Source of the DNA: Brachypodium distachyon
Taxonomy: Eukaryota > Streptophyta > Magnoliopsida > Poales > Poaceae
DNA length: 64,000 nucleotides
Reading direction: 5' to 3'
Assembly: GCF_000005505.3 (NCBI RefSeq)
Contig: NC_016133.3
Location: 29,505,008 to 29,569,007 of the forward strand
Below are positions 1-10,544 of the stretch, one piece after another (within the stretch, counting starts at the first letter, position 1; each line of letters opens with the position of its first letter). The translations under genes and the position numbers were made by a program. Under the pieces are notes generated by a model that was not told where the DNA came from, did not search any database, and saw only the letters and a list, made by a program, of their open reading frames with translations.

Positions 1-535
1 TGCTCTTATATTCAATAAACAGACCCAATACATTTTTTTTAAATAAAATAAATTTGAGTTTTTAGGATAAATTACTTGTGTTTTGAATTTGTGCCGAAAG
101 TAACCCACTCGAATAATTTGTCTGAGCTTATCGATTATTTATTTAGTTTTGTCTCTATTCATGAAAGTACATCCTCGAAGAGATCGAAATTTCAAAACTT
201 TACATCAATTTATCCCTGATGATAAATTTAGATAGCTACCTTAAGGACTCCAAATTTCAGATTTCCAGATTTTAAAACTAGAGACCCTTCAAAGTTCGGC
301 CCGGGGATAGAAGCAATCAAGAAACCCTACTTTCCCTTCAGGCACCCCGGCCCAGTACCCCACCCCGCAGTCCCGCACGCGGCCTAAAATATCCCCAAAC
401 CCCCTGTGCCCCCTCCCAAATCTGCAACCCAGAAGCAGAAATCCCCAATTCCCTTCTCGCCTCCCCTCCCCTCTCCCCCCTCTCCCGCACCCGAGCGCGT
501 GAAAACCCGAGGAGCGGCGGAGCGAAGAGGCGGAG
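1..535 (+). promoter_or_regulatory. 5' flank and probable 5' UTR of hnRNP-like gene
   Basis: No gene is visible in the AT-rich first 290 bases. From about 300 the sequence becomes C-rich. From about 440 to 490 it is a pyrimidine-rich C/T tract just upstream of the ATG at 536, typical of a leader of a highly expressed plant RNA-binding protein gene. No convincing TATA box was identified. The transcription start is not determinable here. Confidence 0.35.
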
Positions 536-2073
536 ATGGAGTCGGACCAAGGGAAGCTCTTCATCGGCGGCATCTCGTGGGAAACGACGGAGGAGAAGCT
601 GCACGAGCACTTCTCCACCTTCGGCGAGGTCTCCCAGGCCGCCGTCATGCGCGACAAGCTCACCGGCCGCCCCCGGGGCTTCGGCTTCGTCGTCTACGCC
701 GACCCGGCCGCCGTCGATGCCGCTCTCCTAGAGCCACATACCCTCGACGGCCGCACGGTACGTATCCTCCCTGCCTTGTTCTCCCCCCTACCCCAAACCC
801 TAGCCGGATATTCGCGTGGAATATTCGCTTCGGACGCGTTCTGATCTATCCCGATGCTGCGGCCTTGGGGTGTACGTGTATGCGGTGAGGATTATCTCTC
901 AAGTGCTCAAGCGTGGGCGTCTCTGTTGTGCTTTTGTTGTCTCAGGTCGATGTGAAGCGGGCGCTTTCGCGGGAGGAGCAGCAGGCTTCTAAGGCGGTGA
1001 ACCCTAGCACCGGAAGGAACACTGGAGGTGGCGGCGGTGGCAATGATGCCAGTGGTACTCGGACGAAGAAGATCTTTGTTGGTGGACTGCCCTCAAGCCT
1101 GACAGATGATGAGTTCCGGCAGTACTTCCAGACTTTTGGGGCTGTCACTGATGTTGTGGTGATGTATGACCAGACCACCCAGCGCCCCAGGGGGTTTGGG
1201 TTCATCACCTTTGACTCTGAGGATGCAGTTGACCGTGTACTGCACAAGACCTTCCATGATTTGGGTGGAAAGATGGTAGAGGTTAAGCGTGCACTGCCTC
1301 GGGAGGCAAACCCTGGCTCTGGTGGCGGCGGGCGTTCTATGGGAGGTGGGGGTTTTCATAGTAATAATGGCCCTAACTCCAATGCTGGCAGCTATGATGG
1401 CAGAGCTGATGCTAGCAGATATGGGCAGGCGCAGCAGGGCAGTGGTGGCTATCCGGGTTATGGTGCTGGAGGTTATGGTAGTGCTGCAACTGGATATGGA
1501 TATGGACATGCTAACCCTGCATCTACATATGGAAATTATGGTTCTGCAGGATATGGAGGTGTTCCTGCTGGGTATGCTGGGGCTTATGGTAATCCAAGTC
1601 CTGCTGCCTCTGGTTACCAGGGGGGGCCCCCAGGTGCTAATAGAGGGCCCTGGGGTAGTCAAGCTCCATCTGGTTATGGCACTGGAAGTTATGCTGGCAA
1701 TGCAGGCTATGGTGCATGGAACAGCTCTTCTGCTGGTGGCAATGCACCCAGTAGTCAGGCACCTGGTGCAGCTGCAGGTTATGGAAACCAGGGCTATGGA
1801 TATGGTGGATATGGAGGGGATGCATCTTATGGTAATCAGGGAGGATATGGTGCTTATGGAGGGCGGGGAGATGGTGCTGGCAATCCTGCTGCTGGTGGAG
1901 CATCTGGGTATGGTGCTGGATATGGAAGTGGGAATGGCAACTCTGGATATCCAAATGCATGGACTGATCCTTCACAGGGTGGAGGATTTGGTGGTTCAGT
2001 CAATGGAGCTTCTGAAGGTCAATCAAATTATGGCGGTGGTTATGGTGGTATGCAACCTAGAGTTGCACAGTAA
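536..2073 (+). CDS. hnRNP A/B-like RNA-binding protein with two RRMs and Gly/Tyr-rich tail
   Basis: Predicted nuclear RNA-binding protein of the plant hnRNP1/RNP1 group, which binds pre-mRNA or mRNA. Model: exon 1 536-757 and exon 2 946-2073, with a GT...AG intron at 758-945 in phase 0, giving about 449 residues. RRM1 starts at residue 7 with RNP2 LFIGGI and RNP1 RGFGFVVY; it is cut by the intron after its C-terminal strand region (GRT|VDVKRAL). RRM2 has IFVGGL and RGFGFITF and ends in VEVKRALPRE. The last 230 or so residues are low complexity, rich in Gly, Tyr, Ala, Ser and Asn, with repeated GYG motifs. The ATG at 536 is chosen because it starts MESDQGKLFIGG, the usual N-terminus of this family. 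Family assignment is firm; exact orthology is not. Confidence 0.9.
795..802 (+). promoter_or_regulatory. Telo-box motif in first intron
   Basis: AAACCCTA lies in the intron, 37 bases after the splice donor. Telo-boxes (AAACCCTA) are common in leaders and first introns of plant translation- and RNA-related genes. A role here is inferred from position only. Confidence 0.3.
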
Positions 2074-3441
2074 GGAAAGCCATTATTATCAATGAAGTGA
2101 ACTAGCAAAAGTGGGCAGCATATGTATTATTTTCTCCAATTGCTCCTGGCCTCCTGAAGATCCCCATTTTGCTGGTTAAATCAGTACTCCTGGTTGGAAT
2201 GCTTGATCCTTTTGTGGCTTACTACTAGAACTTCTAGTCAATAAGTAGCTATTATGTCGAGTAGCTGTATCTTCATAATGCTTTATTTAAGTTTAGCTTA
2301 TCCTTCGGTGTGCTTGTCATGAGTGGAGTTTCAGGTTGCTTCATCTCTAGTTTAAAGCTAGAGTAGCTTCACTGCTTATGGACCAAATTATCTAGTTGTA
2401 TCTCTATTCTACAGAATCATATATTTGTGTTTGACAGTAGTATTTATGCTGGATGCTCCCTCTCCCTATTGTGCTAAATCTGAAATGTTTATCTTTGGTG
2501 ATTGTTTATCTGTGGTGATGTGCTGTGCTTGTTCATTTGCTCTAGCTCACCTTGGAGTTAAGTTATGCCGTATTTTTTCTTTAACATTGATGGTTTGCAA
2601 CGGATGCAAATCCTGAAACCGTGCAGTGATAGAGGTTTGATACTATAGCTGCTTCGGTCTATGTTCAAGTGTAATGGACTTCTTCATGTAACTGAATGTT
2701 GCATCCTTTGTGTATATGATGAAGCTATGAGTTCTGATATTTATTATGTAGATGGAAAAACAGGCATAATAGAGGGAACTGATTAGCCCTTCCAGCTTTT
2801 TGGCCTTAATTCCGATATTACCTAAGCGGCAATAAGAGCTTATTAACAGCAAGATGGTAGCAGCAAATTTTAAGGTAGTGTAGATGCAGAGGAATCATTG
2901 ATGCTACTTGATGAATGATATACAGGTAGAAACGATAGAGTAAAGTAGTGAGGCATTTGGCAAGTAAAATAATTGTCCTTCCTCCTTCGTTTCCTTTATG
3001 TACAGGTTGCTGGGATGCTATTCCTTTTTAAAGCATGTCCAAGCGGGGTTGAAAATAGCCTGGGAAATCTGCTAATTTTGCTTGATGAGCCGACGAGAAG
3101 TCGCAGTTTGAAGCATTGGTACCGAATCCATGCTACTATCTTTTTAAGTGCTTCATTTTCTCAAGGATCTTGTGCTGTGCTACAAGATGGTGGTATGTGG
3201 AAACAAAGATTCACTATCTTTACATTTTGTAAAAAATTAAACAATTTCAATGTTGTTTTTGTAGCGAGAGCTGATACTGACATACTGCTGTCCCCAAAAA
3301 AAGTGTCGTCAATTGACTGTGATCGAATGCACTCAAATCAACCCTTGTCAGTTTCCGTCAGAAATATCGTAACAAATATATAGATTGACATCATAATAAA
3401 TAGCATCAGGTAGATTTTTCAAAATTACAATCTTAGACTTA

Positions 3442-3509
3442 CTCCCTCCGTTCTATATTAGTTGGCACGGATTTTTGTAGAAGTTGTACTAAATATGAAA
3501 CAGAGGGAG
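3442..3509. mobile_element. Stowaway-type MITE
   Basis: It starts CTCCCTCCGTTC and ends in the inverted form GAAACAGAGGGAG, flanked by TA on both sides (3440-3441 and 3510-3511). The 68 bp length and TA target site fit Stowaway (Tc1/mariner). Confidence 0.85.
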
Positions 3510-3540
3510 TACCTTTTAAATGCAAATAAGGTAGTTGCAG

Positions 3541-3634
3541 CTTTGTCTAGATACACATGTATCTAGATGCGTTTCAGTGTGTAGGTACATGCTATCTAGA
3601 CAAAGTTGTGACGATTAATTTGGATCGGAGGGAA
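3541..3634. mobile_element. Degenerate Stowaway-like element
   Basis: CTTTGTCTAGATA at 3541-3553 is inverted at 3593-3605, and the right end reads GGATCGGAGGGAA. It looks like an old Stowaway member with a decayed left end. Confidence 0.5.
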
Positions 3635-3891
3635 TAGTAAAACTAGGAGTGAAAGCTGTGCCACCAAAAGGTATGAATAAGCATCAATTTGTGGCCACTG
3701 ATTGCAATGGTTTTGGCTTAATCAGCTTTGCACTATTGAACTCACTGCACCATCGAATTCTGGGTGCAAGACCAGCCTTGTACGAAAATTGCAGCTTTGT
3801 TGATTCACTCTTGCACTTCTCTATTTGTTTACTTCGATGTGATGGATGTCTATCCATGATTTAAGTTTCTGATAGAGTCAGTAAATAAATA

Positions 3892-4000
3892 CTCTGATCC
3901 ATATTAATTGTTGAAATATTACATGTATCTAGATGATTTTTAGGCATAGATACATCCATATTTCGGCAAATTTGAGACAATTAATATGGATCGGAGGGAG
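3892..4000. mobile_element. Stowaway-type MITE
   Basis: The left end CTCTGATCCATATTAATTG matches the inverted right end CAATTAATATGGATCGGAGGGAG, with TA on both sides. The interior carries the common ACATGTATCTAGATG and TAGATACATCCATATTT arms of this family. Confidence 0.8.
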
Positions 4001-4645
4001 TAGCACAATTGCTTTTCTGCCCACATAAATATCAGCAGTATTTACTGCTCTGCCTTTTGGGATAATCTAGATAATACTTGTTGTTGTATTGGAGTTGAGG
4101 CAACCATGAATTTATAGTTTAAAAACATAGTTGGTACATTCTTGCATGTAATCTCAATATGACAATATCCCATGTATAGACTAGTTTGTTAGTGCCTATA
4201 GGCTACCTTTATAAGACCTAGTGCTGTACTCATTTGACTCGATATGGAAGCTTTGTTGCTTTATTTGCTTAGAATATATTCTATTCATTACACGTGGAAT
4301 GGTCTGATTGTGATAGCTAGACTACATAACACATAACCGTAAGCGGTATTACAGAATAATAGAGTTGCATGGCGTCTTGTTGGGAGATACCAAGTTATTT
4401 GAAGTAAAACATACACCGGTAATCCAGTATGGTTGTTGCACATGAACTTGAATTTGAAGCCAAGTATGAACAGTTGAACACTTCTATCGCATCATAATAC
4501 AACTATACAAGTGCTGAGTATGTGTGATGTATCACCTAATTTTAGTGTTATTACTATGACAGTAAATGTAGATCACTGCATTCTCAGAATTAAGCGCAAT
4601 ATCCATTTTGTTTTAACCGAAAGTAACTAATTTATGAATCACATG

Positions 4646-4745
4646 CTCCCTCCGTCCCATATTAAGTGACTTAATTTTTTCCAAATATGGATGTATCTAT
4701 GCCCAAAAAGCGTCTAGATAAATATAATATTTCCAAATATGACTG
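4646..4745. mobile_element. Partial Stowaway-type MITE
   Basis: It begins CTCCCTCCGTCCCATATTAAG and has the internal GGATGTATCTATGCC and CGTCTAGATAAATATAATATTT arms. The right inverted terminus is missing or decayed. Confidence 0.6.
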
Positions 4746-5916
4746 ATTTTTTTTCTTACATAAAAGAATATTTAGTCCATCATGGGAGTTATTAAGTAGA
4801 GAATTTATACGCCATAATGTGTGCCGTTTCTCGCTATATTAAAACACAAGTCTTTATTAGCAAATAACCTTGCTCAAACTTCTTTGATATGTTCTTTCTC
4901 CAGTGTTAAAAAATGAGTCACCAACTTGCACATCTTGAGGTATTCTGGGTTTTTAACTTTTCCAAATATCTTGGGTTTGCTTGTTAGCCTCCAGGACTTG
5001 ATGCATCACATGATGGTCAAGTACCTCCAGAATCAAGATACAGTACCCTCTTTTCTATGTTAGTATAACCAGATTGACTTGAGCTCATCTTTCTGATATT
5101 CATTTCTGCATATTTTACTTGCTGGAAATCCATGAAAAGGCTAGGCTTGTCAAATGTTGAGGGATAAATTAGTGTTTGAAGTTCACTGTCAGTGGTTCGT
5201 GTTTGACATGTCCTTGCTGCACAGATGCAGTTATCCAAGGTATATTAAGCTGGAGATGTTTGGTGCAATTTCCCTAGAGTTCATCTACATGAGGAGGCCA
5301 GTTTTCTTTCTTGTGGATGCCACCTGACAGACGATTTCCTGGCAAGTTCACTTCCGTGGGACATTGGAGTTGGAGGTATGTCGACCCTTCTGGGATCCCA
5401 TGGGAAGTCAATTGCAGGATAATTCAATACTTGGCAAACAAACAGGCTCTCCGTACCATCAGTGAAATCTATATGAAGAAATGTTTCCAAGAATTATTGG
5501 TGCTCGGCCTGTTATCATCAGAAAGATCTATTATACTGGGCATTAAACTCTCTACAAAGTTCTCGATGTAGTTGAACACTTGTTGTCGTCTCTAATCTGA
5601 CTGTTGCAGTGGTTGAATTGAAATACTCGAGTTTTAAGTTTTCTGAAGAAATAAAGGACCTGCACGTTTGTTTATGGCAGCTGTGCGTACTCGGCTGTAG
5701 TCGTTCTAAGTGGCTGTGTAACTCTGGGATTGATCCCTCGTCTTTTTTGCTTCGCTTAATATGTTTAACATGCATGGTTCGAAAAAGAAATGGGTTCAAC
5801 CGTCCGAAGAAACTTGGTGGGGTTATCCTGGAACTACGGCACAAAAATAGTCCCCCTCCAATTGCACACGCCATGCGCTGGCTGCCTCCTTCCAATTCTT
5901 GCCCAGTCATCGCGCG

Positions 5917-6013
5917 TCTCCCGACTCCAACGCGCGGCCGGTAGGGCGACGTCGCCAGCCATCTCCCGACTCCTGAACGCGCTGCCGGGTAGCTAGGGCG
6001 ACGTCGCCAGCCA
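5917..6013. repeat. Imperfect tandem duplication in leader of PATROL1-like gene
   Basis: Two copies of a unit of about 45-51 bp follow each other at 5917-5961 and 5963-6013. Each begins TCTCCCGACTCC and ends with the identical 20-mer TAGGGCGACGTCGCCAGCCA (5942-5961 and 5994-6013). The array ends 46 bases before the chosen ATG, so it probably lies in the 5' UTR or core promoter. Confidence 0.8.
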
Positions 6014-6059
6014 GCGCTGTGAGCTCGGCCGGCCTTCCGTACATACGGGTGACGTGACC

Positions 6060-9000
6060 ATGGGTTCCATGGGGCGTCACCTGCGGTTGCGCTCCGTCTC
6101 CATGAACTCCTCGGCGACACGTTCGACGGACACCGCCGAGCTCGACTTCGCCGCAGCTGACCTGGACTGCCCCTTCGGCAGCGTCGTTGCGCTCGGCCCG
6201 GTGGAGCTCCGCGAAACAGCGTACGAGATCTTCTTCATGTCCTGCCGCTCGTCTGGCAGCACCACGGCGTCGTGCACGCGGGGCACATTGGAGGGGGAGG
6301 TGTCGTCCCCGGTGTCGTCGCCGGTGGCTGGGGCGAGGGGCGGAGGTGGCCTCATGTGCAGCCGGATCAAGAAGGCCCTGGGCCTGAAGATGAGGCGGTC
6401 CACGCCGACAATGGTGCGTACGCTGAGCCAGACTTCTGGCCCGGCCTCCCCTGGCCGCGCGCGGCGGCCGATGACGTCGGCCGAGATCATGCGGCAGCAG
6501 ATGCGAGTCACCGAGCAGAGCGACGCGCGGCTGCGCCGGACGCTCATGCGCGCCGTCGTCGGCCAGGTCGGTGGTTCACCGGCGCATTGATCGATAATTT
6601 TTGTTCCTTTCCTTATGATTGGTTGTTACTGCACGTATAGGTTGGCAGGAGGCCAGATACGATCGTCCTCCCACTAGAGCTCCTCCGGCAGCTGAAGCCG
6701 TCCGAGTTCGCCAACGGCGAGGAGTACCACCAGTGGCAGTTCCGTCAGATCAAGCTCCTGGAGGCCGGCCTCATCCTGTACCCTTCCATGCCCCTCGACC
6801 GCCTCCACGCCGCCGTGCTCCGGTTCCGCGAGGTCATGCGCGCCACCGGGATCCGCGCCATCGACACGAGCAAGAGCTCCGGCGCGATGCGCGCCCTCAC
6901 CAACGCCGTGCACGCCCTGGCCTGGCGCCCAAACACCGGCACCGAGGCCTGCCACTGGGCCGACGGCTACCCGCTCAACGCGATCCTCTACGTCTGCCTC
7001 CTACACACCGTCTTCGACCTGCGGGAGCCCACCGTGGTGCTGGACGAGGTGGACGAGCTGCTGGAGCTCATCAGGAAGACTTGGCCGATCCTGGGAGTCA
7101 GCAGGGCGGTCCACAACGTGTGCTTCGCGTGGGTGCTGTTCCGGCAGTACGTGGCCACCGGGCAGTCCGAGCCGGACCTCGCCGCCGCGGCGCTCACCGT
7201 GCTCGCTGACGTGGCGGCCGACGCGAAGCATGCTGGGACACGTGACCTGGTGTACGGGAAGGTGCTTCTCGGTGCGCTCGGCAAGATGCAGGAGTGGTCG
7301 GAGAAACGGCTGCTGGAATACCACGACAGGTACCACGAGAAAGCAGGCGTCGGTCGCGGTGTCGCCGTGGAGAGCATGGAGATCTTGCTCTCGTTGGCGC
7401 TTTCCGCCGGCAAGATCGTCGCAGACCGGGAATACACGGCCACCAAGAACAACTTCGCCACCGACCGCGTCGATTGCTACATCAGGTGTTCGATGAAACA
7501 CTCCTTCACCAAAGTGAGCTCCTCGTGCACGATCCAACAAGCTAGCTAGCTAGGCTAGGCTAGGAAACACAAACATGCAATTTATTTGACATGGACAAAT
7601 AAGTTTCTGATACGATGTGCATAATTTTCAGATACTTGAGAGCGGGACTGGCGAGGACGGCTGGATGAGCGGCCGCGACAGCGACCCCGGCGTGGTCATG
7701 GAGAGGCTTGCGAGTGACACGGAGCAGCTGGCCGTGTCAGAGCGCAGGAGCTTCAGCCCGCTGCTGAGGCGGTGGCACCCGGCCCCAGTGGCGGTGGCCG
7801 CGGTCACCCTGCACGGGTGCTTCGGCGTGGTGCTGAGGCGGTACCTGGGCAGGATTACCATCCTGACGGAGGAGCTCGTCCGGGTGCTCCACGCGGCGAA
7901 TCGGCTGGAGAAGGCCCTGGCGCAGATGACCGCCGAGGACGCGGCGGACTGCGTCGACGGCCGGGCCAAGGCAGTCGTCGGTGACATGGAGCCCTACGAG
8001 GTGGAGACCGTGGTCGTGGGCTTGCTCAAGGCTTGGATGGACGATAGACTTCGGAGCGCCAGGAACTGCCTCCTCAGAGCCAAAGAAACCGAGGTACTCA
8101 TGTTTGATGCCAAGCTCGAATGATCGAATTTTTTGTCGTCGTCTAACATCAAACTTGCCATTGGTCTGCATCTGACTGACACGGTAGAGCTGGATACCCA
8201 AATCCAAAGAGGAGCCCTACCCTGGGTCGGCAATGGAGCTGATGAAGCTGGCAAGGGCGACCATGGAGGAGTTCTCCCAGATCCCGGCGACCGCGAAAGA
8301 CGACGTGGTTCCGGAGCTCGTGGGCGGGCTCGAGTCCATCTTCCAAGAGTACATCACCTTCGTCGCGGCGTGCGGTAACAAACACAACAACTTGTTCCGA
8401 TAATACAAAGTCAAATTTTTAACACTCGTGTACATGTTTGTTTGATGATCAATGTTGATCTCTGCAGGGTCGAAGCAGAGCTACCTGCCTCCCCTGCCGC
8501 CCCTGACGAGGTGCAACCAGGACTCGGGCTTCTTCAGGCTATGGAAGAAGGCGGTGCTCCCGTCGTGCCAGGCGCCGGACCAGGGCGGCAGCCCGCGCGG
8601 CGGCTCGCACCACGCCCCGCGCCCGTCCATCAGCCGCGGCACGCAGCGCCTCTACGTCCGCCTCAACACCCTCCACTACGTCCTCACCCACGTCCACGCC
8701 ATCGACAAGTCCCTCTCCTCCTCGTCCTCTTCGCCGCCTCAGTCGGCCTTCGACCGCACCCTGGCCGCGGCCCAGAGCGCGGTCACCCACGTGGCCGAGG
8801 TGGCCGCGTACCGGCTCATCTTCCTCGACTCGCGCCACTCCCTGTACCACGGTCTCTACGCGCGCAGCAGCGTGGCCGACGCCCGCATCCGGCCGGCGCT
8901 GCGGTCGCTGAAGCAGAACCTGTCGTTCCTGGTCTCCGTGCTGGCCGACCGCGCGCAGCCCGTGGCGGTGCGGGAGGTGATGAAGGCCGCGTTCCAGGCG

Positions 9001-9411
9001 TTCCTCATGGTGCTCCTGGCGGGGGGAAACGACCGGAGCTTCGGCAGGGGAGACCACGCCATGGTGGAGGAGGACTTCCGGAGCCTGAAGCGCGCCTTCT
9101 GCACGTGCGGGGAAGGGCTGGTGCCCGAGGAGGTGGTGGCCCGTGAGGCCGAGGTCGCCGAGGGCGTCGTCGAGCTCATGGCAAAGGCCACGGAGCAACT
9201 CATCGACGCTTTCGGCGCCGCCACGTCGCGCTCCATCGCCGCCGGCGGCGGCGGCAGGGAGGAGACCGCCGCCGCCCCCGTGCTGGAGACGGCGTCGAGG
9301 CGGTGGGACCCCGCCGACCCCAACACGATCCTCCGCGTGCTGTGCCACCGCGACGACGAGGTCGCCAACCAGTTCCTCAAGCGCACCTTCCAGCTCGCCA
9401 AGCGGCGGTGA
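6060..9411 (+). CDS. PATROL1-like protein (DUF810, Munc13-homology)
   Basis: Plant DUF810/MUN-domain protein. PATROL1, the best-known member, acts in membrane trafficking that moves H+-ATPase to the guard-cell plasma membrane. Five exons with GT/AG borders: 6060-6566, 6641-7513, 7632-8093, 8188-8374 and 8468-9411, with introns in phases 0, 0, 0 and 1, giving about 990 residues. This is near the family length of about 1,030. Diagnostic stretches are PFGSVVALGPVELRETAYEI near residues 40-60, LPLELLRQLKPSEF at the start of exon 2, SWIPKSKEEPY at exon 4, and the C-terminus HRDDEVANQFLKRTFQLAKRR. The ATG at 6060 gives MGSMGRHLRLRS; a second in-frame ATG lies 9 bases on. No break was found, so the gene looks intact. 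Which family member it is remains open. Confidence 0.9.
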
Positions 9412-10544
9412 AGCAGGCCGGACAAGTGCTCGATGGAAAGGGGATTTAGCAGCTGCTACGTTTAGTCCCGTGATTGTTTCTGCAGTTCGAACGCGTCGTC
9501 GTCTCCACGTACAGTACCTGTAAGTCAGCCCATGTAAAACAGAGTCCAGTACTGAGGCTCGAGCTTTTGCCATAAACACGGTACTTGGGCTTCGGGTCCA
9601 AACATTCGTGGAAGTTCTCTCTGGCCCTATTTCTCCCCACTGCCGTCGTGACCACCACGAGCTATCTATTTCGGTGCACGCCGGCCGCATTCCCGCCGCC
9701 AGAGAGAGAAAGCTGGAAGCACCGCCGTCGACCGCCCCCTGGCCATGGCATCTCCGGCCCAACCTGCCCCTGGTGACACCACCCAGCGCTGCCCGCCGTG
9801 CCACCTTCCTCTGTGTCTGTGAGTACTTTCGTTCTGGGGTTTCCTTTTAGCTGTTCCTATTCAGATTGCTTGATAAGTTTTCTTACTCTTGCTTCGATTA
9901 AAGTGGGCGTCGCTGCAGGCCGCAGCTGCGTACATGCTCGAATATTCCATGGTAGGAATGTGAAATCACTCATCAGTAATAGTAGCTGTTTATGCACTCT
10001 GTATTATGAAATGAGGACCGATTTTTTCCAAATATATTGGCAAATGAATGGTACAGGTAGTACGGTGTGTAGATATATTTTCTTCTTAATACGATTGCCT
10101 AAGTAGTTTTAGAAGAGCTTTCCAAAAGTTAATGCAGTCTTCTTTTTAGGAGGTCATAAAATGATCACGCTGACAATTGCATATGGAAACACTGTTTGCT
10201 ACCAAGCAAGTTATGTGTCTACATTTTTCTTTATGGATTGCGATCAAGTTGAACCGTATCACAAGTTCACAACTCGAAGTACGTTTAGAGAATGCACAAA
10301 AGTCACCCATACTTTTTTCTTTGATACCTCAATTACATTATTCGTGCAACAAACTGAACAGCAGTATACATAATTAACCCATAGTTTGTTTTTGATCATA
10401 GAAATTTAGTAGTACCATAGTGTAGTAAATAGCCAACCATGGCAGATCAAACTACTTAGACATTACAGTTGTCCTTACAATATAATCATGGGCATCGCTA
10501 CGTTAAATTCATACAACTGACTTACTGACCACAACCAGAGAGCA
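9412..10544. other. Intergenic region between convergent PATROL1-like and CER1-like genes
   Basis: It contains the 3' UTRs of two tail-to-tail genes. A GC-richer patch at about 9.64-9.83 kb has an open frame without family features and ends in a donor-like CTGTGAGTAC. It could be a gene fragment or leader, but nothing supports a call. The remainder is AT-rich and apparently empty. Confidence 0.4.

Larger units (their letters stand above)
2074..6059. other. Intergenic region: 3' UTR of hnRNP-like gene, MITEs, 5' region of PATROL1-like gene
   Basis: The first several hundred bases are AT-rich and T-rich, and probably hold the 3' UTR of the hnRNP-like gene. From 3.4 to 4.8 kb there is a cluster of Stowaway-type MITEs, listed separately. 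From 5.0 to 5.9 kb I see no recognisable protein. Short open frames there (for example 5311-5571 and 5609-5944) have no family signature. From 5.88 kb the GC content rises, consistent with the leader of the next gene. Confidence 0.5.

Noticed and set aside
1289..2095. Long open frame of Met/Leu/Val-rich protein overlapping the RRM gene
   Set aside because: It is the +1 shadow of the Gly/Tyr-rich coding repeat; it has no domain and no start context.
5518..6120. 200-codon minus-strand frame upstream of the PATROL1-like gene
   Set aside because: No family signature and it overlaps the leader repeat of the real gene.
8442..9804. Long frames on both strands over the last PATROL1-like exon
   Set aside because: High GC suppresses stop codons in all frames; only one frame matches the DUF810 family.
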